From Thermoflexales bacterium (GTDB lineage Bacteria > Chloroflexota > Anaerolineae > Fen-1058): a DNA stretch of 6,417 nt. Below the pieces are notes generated by a model. That model was not told the origin of the DNA and searched no databases. It saw only the letters and a list, made by a program, of their open reading frames with translations. Location of the stretch: NCBI GenBank assembly GCA_016931085.1, contig JAFGFO010000336.1, positions 1-6,417 of the forward strand, read 5' to 3'. Both the position numbers and the translations under genes were made by a program. This document shows positions 3,802 to 6,417 of the stretch, piece after piece. How positions within the stretch are numbered: position 1 is the stretch's first letter; each line of letters starts with the position of its first letter.

Positions 3802-5265
3802 TCACTCGATCAGCGTGTCCGCTGAGGGGCGCAGCAGGACGCCCTGCACGATCCACGGCAGGCTGCCGGCCGCCACGTACATAAAGCCCAACACGTACAG
3901 CATAAAGAAGGGGATCGTGCCATAGCTCGTATAGGCCTGGGCGCGGTAGACGAGAAACAGGCAAAACACGGCCAGCCCGATTTCGCCCAGCACGCTGGCG
4001 TTTGTTTTGACCCGGTATGTGGCGGCTTCGGGCCTGGGCCGGCTTGTGGGTCGCAGCTTGGGCGTGCGGGCAAATTCCCCTCTCTCGCCTACCAAGCCCT
4101 GTATCACGGCCCAGGTGTTGCTGAGGGCCAGCCCGCAGCCCAGGCACAGCAGGAGCGGCAGGTGGCGCAGCCGCCGCCTCCAGTCGCGGTGCAGCTCCAC
4201 TTGCGACAGGGCGATCAGCAGCGGCAGCCCCAGGGTGGACAGGCTGAGGAAGGTCAGGGGCAGCGCGTGCAGCCAACTCAAATAGCGGCTGACTGGCAGC
4301 CAGGTGAGCAAGAACAGCAGCATCAACACGTGGCTGAAATACAGCGTCAGGTGCAAGAGCGCGGCGATCTTGCGCGGCAAGGCCAGGCGCGAGCGCACGA
4401 GTGGCCAAAAAAGCTTCCGCAGCGTCTGCGCCCCGCCCTTGGCCCAGCGAAACTGCTGCTGCTTGACGGCCGCCACCTGCGCCGGCAGCTCGCTTGCCAC
4501 GCTCACCTCGGGTAAGAAGACGGCCCGCCAGCCGGCGAATTGCGCCCGGTAGCTGAGATCCAGGTCCTCGGTCAAGGTATCTTCTTGCCAGCCGCCCGCG
4601 CTTTCGATGCAGGCTCGCCGCCATACCCCGGCCGAGCCGTTAAAGTTCACCGGCAGCCCGCTCCGGTTGCACCCGAGCTGCTCGATGGCAAAATGCGCGT
4701 CTCCCGCCAGGGCTAACGTACCGGTCAGGGCCGAGTGGTCGATGTTGAGATAGGTCCAGCGTGCCTGCACAAAGCCCACGTCGGCCTGGCCGGCAAAGGC
4801 TGGCAGTGTCCGCCGGAGAAAGTCCGGCGAGGGCACAAAATCCGCGTCAAAGATGGCCAGGAACTCGCCGCGCGCGGATGCCATCGCGTGGCTCAGCGCG
4901 CCGGCCTTGTAGCCGTGGCGGTTCTCGCGGTGGATCAGCGTGATGTCCACCCCCCGCGCCTGGTGATGCTGGACGCGCGCCCGCGCCAACGCCGTCGTCT
5001 CGTCGCTCGAATCGTCCAGGATCTGGATTTGCAGCCGCTCGCGCGGATAGTCCAGGGCTGCCACCGCGTCGATGACGCGCTCTACGACGTAGCGCTCGTT
5101 ATAGGCCGGCACCTGGACGGTGACGGCTGGCCACTCGTCAAACTGGCCCAACGCCGGCTGCTCGTCGCGATGGCGAAGGTAGAGGATTACCAGCCCCAGG
5201 GCGGTAAAGCCGTACAGCGACAGCCAGAGGACGACGATCAGGTAAAAGATGCCAAGTAGAATCAT
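3802..5265 (-). CDS. Membrane GT2 glycosyltransferase, cellulose/mannan-synthase-like
   Basis: A 487-residue processive-type inverting glycosyltransferase that would build a beta-linked polysaccharide or glycan at the inner membrane from nucleotide sugar. An N-terminal membrane segment (1-31) leads to the cytoplasmic GT-A domain (about 46-280), with VPAYNE (52-57), DDSSDET (84-90), the metal-binding DAD (140-142), the catalytic-base TED (232-234) and QQFRW (270-274). C-terminal membrane segments follow at about 304-323, 333-353, 369-388, 426-441 and 450-475. GERGEFARTPK (393-403) is typical of the CslA/CslC-like branch of GT2. No PilZ domain is present, so no direct c-di-GMP control is visible. 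ATG 5265 has no good Shine-Dalgarno. It lies 60 bases downstream of the cyclase stop on the same strand, with a hairpin between. The sugar product cannot be told from the sequence. Confidence 0.92.
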   Translation of the reverse strand: MILLGIFYLIVVLWLSLYGFTALGLVILYLRHRDEQPALGQFDEWPAVTVQVPAYNERYVVERVIDAVAALDYPRERLQIQILDDSSDETTALARARVQHHQARGVDITLIHRENRHGYKAGALSHAMASARGEFLAIFDADFVPSPDFLRRTLPAFAGQADVGFVQARWTYLNIDHSALTGTLALAGDAHFAIEQLGCNRSGLPVNFNGSAGVWRRACIESAGGWQEDTLTEDLDLSYRAQFAGWRAVFLPEVSVASELPAQVAAVKQQQFRWAKGGAQTLRKLFWPLVRSRLALPRKIAALLHLTLYFSHVLMLLFLLTWLPVSRYLSWLHALPLTFLSLSTLGLPLLIALSQVELHRDWRRRLRHLPLLLCLGCGLALSNTWAVIQGLVGERGEFARTPKLRPTSRPRPEAATYRVKTNASVLGEIGLAVFCLFLVYRAQAYTSYGTIPFFMLYVLGFMYVAAGSLPWIVQGVLLRPSADTLIE

Positions 5266-5302
5266 GGGTTAAACGCGCTTGCAGTCACTTCGCCAATGGT
5301 GG

Positions 5303-5329
5303 GTAGGGGCGGGGTCACCCCGCCTCTAC
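5303..5329. repeat. GC-rich palindromic (REP-like) hairpin overlapping the cyclase stop
   Basis: GTAGGGGCGGGG (5303-5314) and CCCCGCCTCTAC (5318-5329) form a 12-bp stem (one G-T wobble) around TCA. The cyclase stop codon TAG (minus strand, 5328-5326) lies in the outer end of the stem. There is no T-tract on either side, so it is not a normal terminator. It could stabilise the upstream mRNA or lower transcription into the GT2 gene. Its GTAGGGGCG start resembles dispersed palindromic repeats I recall from Chloroflexota and cyanobacteria. Confidence 0.6.
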
Positions 5330-6417
5330 TTGAGGCTGAGCAATTCGTAGACCGGCTCCACTGATTGGCGGTGCTTGACCTGGATCGGGTCGAGTGCCTG
5401 GACGGTGACCCAGTCCTTCACCTGCTCGTAGGTGGCCTGGCTGAGCAGGATTTGCCCGCCGCGCGCGTTCTCTTGCAAGCGCTTGCCGTAGTTGACCACG
5501 TCGCCGATGGCCGTATAGTCCATTTGCTTGTCTGTGCCGATCCGCCCGACCACGGCCACGCCCGAGTTGATGCCGATGCCAAACCACAGCTTGTTTTCTT
5601 CGCCCTGATCGCGGTTGATCGCGGTGATGGTTTCCTTCATCCCCAAGGCTGCCCGCACGGCGTGCAAGGCGTGCTGAGGCATGTCCTGGGGGGCATTGAA
5701 AAGGGCCATGACCATGTCGCCCACAAACTTGTCGAGCGTGCCTTCTTCCTTGAGCACCGCGTCGGCGCCGATGGCCAGGTATTGGTTGAGGACGGTGATG
5801 AGCTGCTCGGGCGGCAGCTTTTCGGCATAACCGGTGAAATTGCGGATGTCGGCAAACAGGGTCGTGATCTCGCGCCGCTCGCCGCCCAAGGCCCACTCGT
5901 CCGGGTCGTCGGGCAGGCTCTCAAAGACGGAAGGCGACACCACGCGCCGCAGGATGTCGCGCTTGGCCTCCAGTCGCCTGATCTCGGTCTGATCCTCCAG
6001 CACAATTGCCACACCCAGCGTGGCTGACTGTTCGTCTCTCAGCGGCGAGGCGCTGAGGCTCAGGGTAACCTGGCCACGTTGGGGCAGATCCGGCTTCAGC
6101 TCGTCGAGAATTGCCCGGTTGGACTGCTTGACGCTTTCGATGATGTGGGCGAAACGGCCATCCAGCGGCAGCACATCGCGGTAGGGGTGCCCTGTGGCAT
6201 CCTGGGGCAGCACGCCCAGGATGGTTTCGGCCGCATGGTTGAACAGCGTGACCTTGTCGGCAAAGTCGGTGGTGATCACGCCGCTGGTGATGGACGCGAA
6301 CACATTGTCCATCAGCGTCTTCATCGCCCGCACCCGCTCGTACAACTGGGCGTTGGCGATGGCCGCCGCGGCCTGGTTGGCAAAGGCCGCCAGCAAGTCC
6401 CGGTCGCGCTCGGTGAA
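5326..6417 (-). CDS. Class III adenylate cyclase with GAF and PAS regions, N-terminus outside the window
   Basis: The gene runs off the right edge; 363 C-terminal residues are visible, with no start codon that should be trusted. They begin with the end of a GAF domain (FTERDRDLLAAFANQ then AAIANAQLYERV), followed by a PAS-like sensor (about 32-145: FASITSGVITTDFADKVTLF and GVAIVLEDQTEIRRLE, runs split). The class III cyclase domain (about 177-355) comes next. Catalytic residues all appear present: metal-binding Asp in FADIRNFT (residue 190) and in KFVGDMVMALF (234), adenine-selecting Lys230 (codon 5728-5730) with D300/T302 in DYTAIGD, and transition-state Asn309 and Arg313 in VVNYGKRLQ. ATP specificity rather than GTP is therefore likely. 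The protein would make cAMP in answer to a GAF or PAS signal. The GT2 gene follows 60 bases downstream, so both may be cotranscribed. Confidence 0.92.
   Translation of the reverse strand, partial: FTERDRDLLAAFANQAAAAIANAQLYERVRAMKTLMDNVFASITSGVITTDFADKVTLFNHAAETILGVLPQDATGHPYRDVLPLDGRFAHIIESVKQSNRAILDELKPDLPQRGQVTLSLSASPLRDEQSATLGVAIVLEDQTEIRRLEAKRDILRRVVSPSVFESLPDDPDEWALGGERREITTLFADIRNFTGYAEKLPPEQLITVLNQYLAIGADAVLKEEGTLDKFVGDMVMALFNAPQDMPQHALHAVRAALGMKETITAINRDQGEENKLWFGIGINSGVAVVGRIGTDKQMDYTAIGDVVNYGKRLQENARGGQILLSQATYEQVKDWVTVQALDPIQVKHRQSVEPVYELLSLK

Noticed and set aside
3746..4624. Long minus-strand frame inside the GT2 gene, and plus-strand frames at 4007-4515 and 4735-5259
   Set aside because: Shadows of a GC-rich coding gene; products are Ala/Arg/Gln-rich without domain patterns, while the 3802-5265 minus frame has all GT2 motifs.
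5365..6027. Plus-strand 220-residue open frame opposite the cyclase gene
   Set aside because: It mirrors the cyclase codons, has no family pattern or convincing ribosome site, and the minus strand is clearly coding.
1..6417. CRISPR array, tRNA, rRNA, intact transposase or integrase
   Set aside because: No regularly spaced repeats, no tRNA-like cloverleaf or rRNA motifs recognised by eye, and no open frame resembling a mobile-element enzyme.

Overview
The window looks like a chromosomal segment of an environmental bacterium with moderately high GC. The gene mix suggests Chloroflexota (Anaerolineae-like): a divergent Fpg/Nei glycosylase, a bactofilin, a cellulose-synthase-like GT2 transferase, and a GAF-PAS-adenylate cyclase, with short period-9 and palindromic intergenic repeats. 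This placement is inference; no rRNA or other marker gene is present.

Left part (1-2160, + strand) is an accessory or defence-type patch, visibly AT-richer than the rest around 530-600 and 1600-1860. It starts with the C-terminal stump of an Eco57I/type IIG-like restriction-modification enzyme (100-354). A 253-base gene-free stretch follows, holding an interrupted inverted repeat and a good sigma70-type promoter (534-562) whose -10 lies inside a perfect 14-bp palindrome (557-570). Then comes a three-gene operon: HicA-like toxin (608-817), HicB-like antitoxin with a long C-terminal extension (840-1373), and a SecB-like chaperone (1370-1864) overlapping hicB by 4 bases. This layout is a toxin-antitoxin-chaperone (TAC) module of the HicAB type. 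The HicA-like protein has no histidine at the usual catalytic position, which is its oddest feature. A short unrecognised gene (1873-2160) closes the run. A 23-base imperfect direct repeat (356-378 and 1920-1942) brackets the three TAC genes.

Middle part (2177-3673, + strand): an Fpg/Nei-family DNA glycosylase starting at TTG 2177, with the N-terminal Pro-Glu and a C4 zinc finger but several non-canonical residues. Its stop codon lies inside a strong promoter (2992-3020) that should drive the bactofilin gene (3170-3673). Short tandem repeats lie on both sides of the bactofilin gene, and a strong hairpin (3728-3765) separates it from the convergent genes on the right.

Right part (3802-6417, - strand): a membrane GT2 glycosyltransferase, and upstream of it (to the right) a class III adenylate cyclase with GAF and PAS sensor regions whose N-terminus lies beyond the window edge. 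A 12-bp GC-rich hairpin (5303-5329) lies between them and overlaps the cyclase stop codon. Bactofilin and GT2 both fit cell-envelope functions; the cyclase is a signalling protein. No tRNA, rRNA, CRISPR array, intact transposase or origin was seen.
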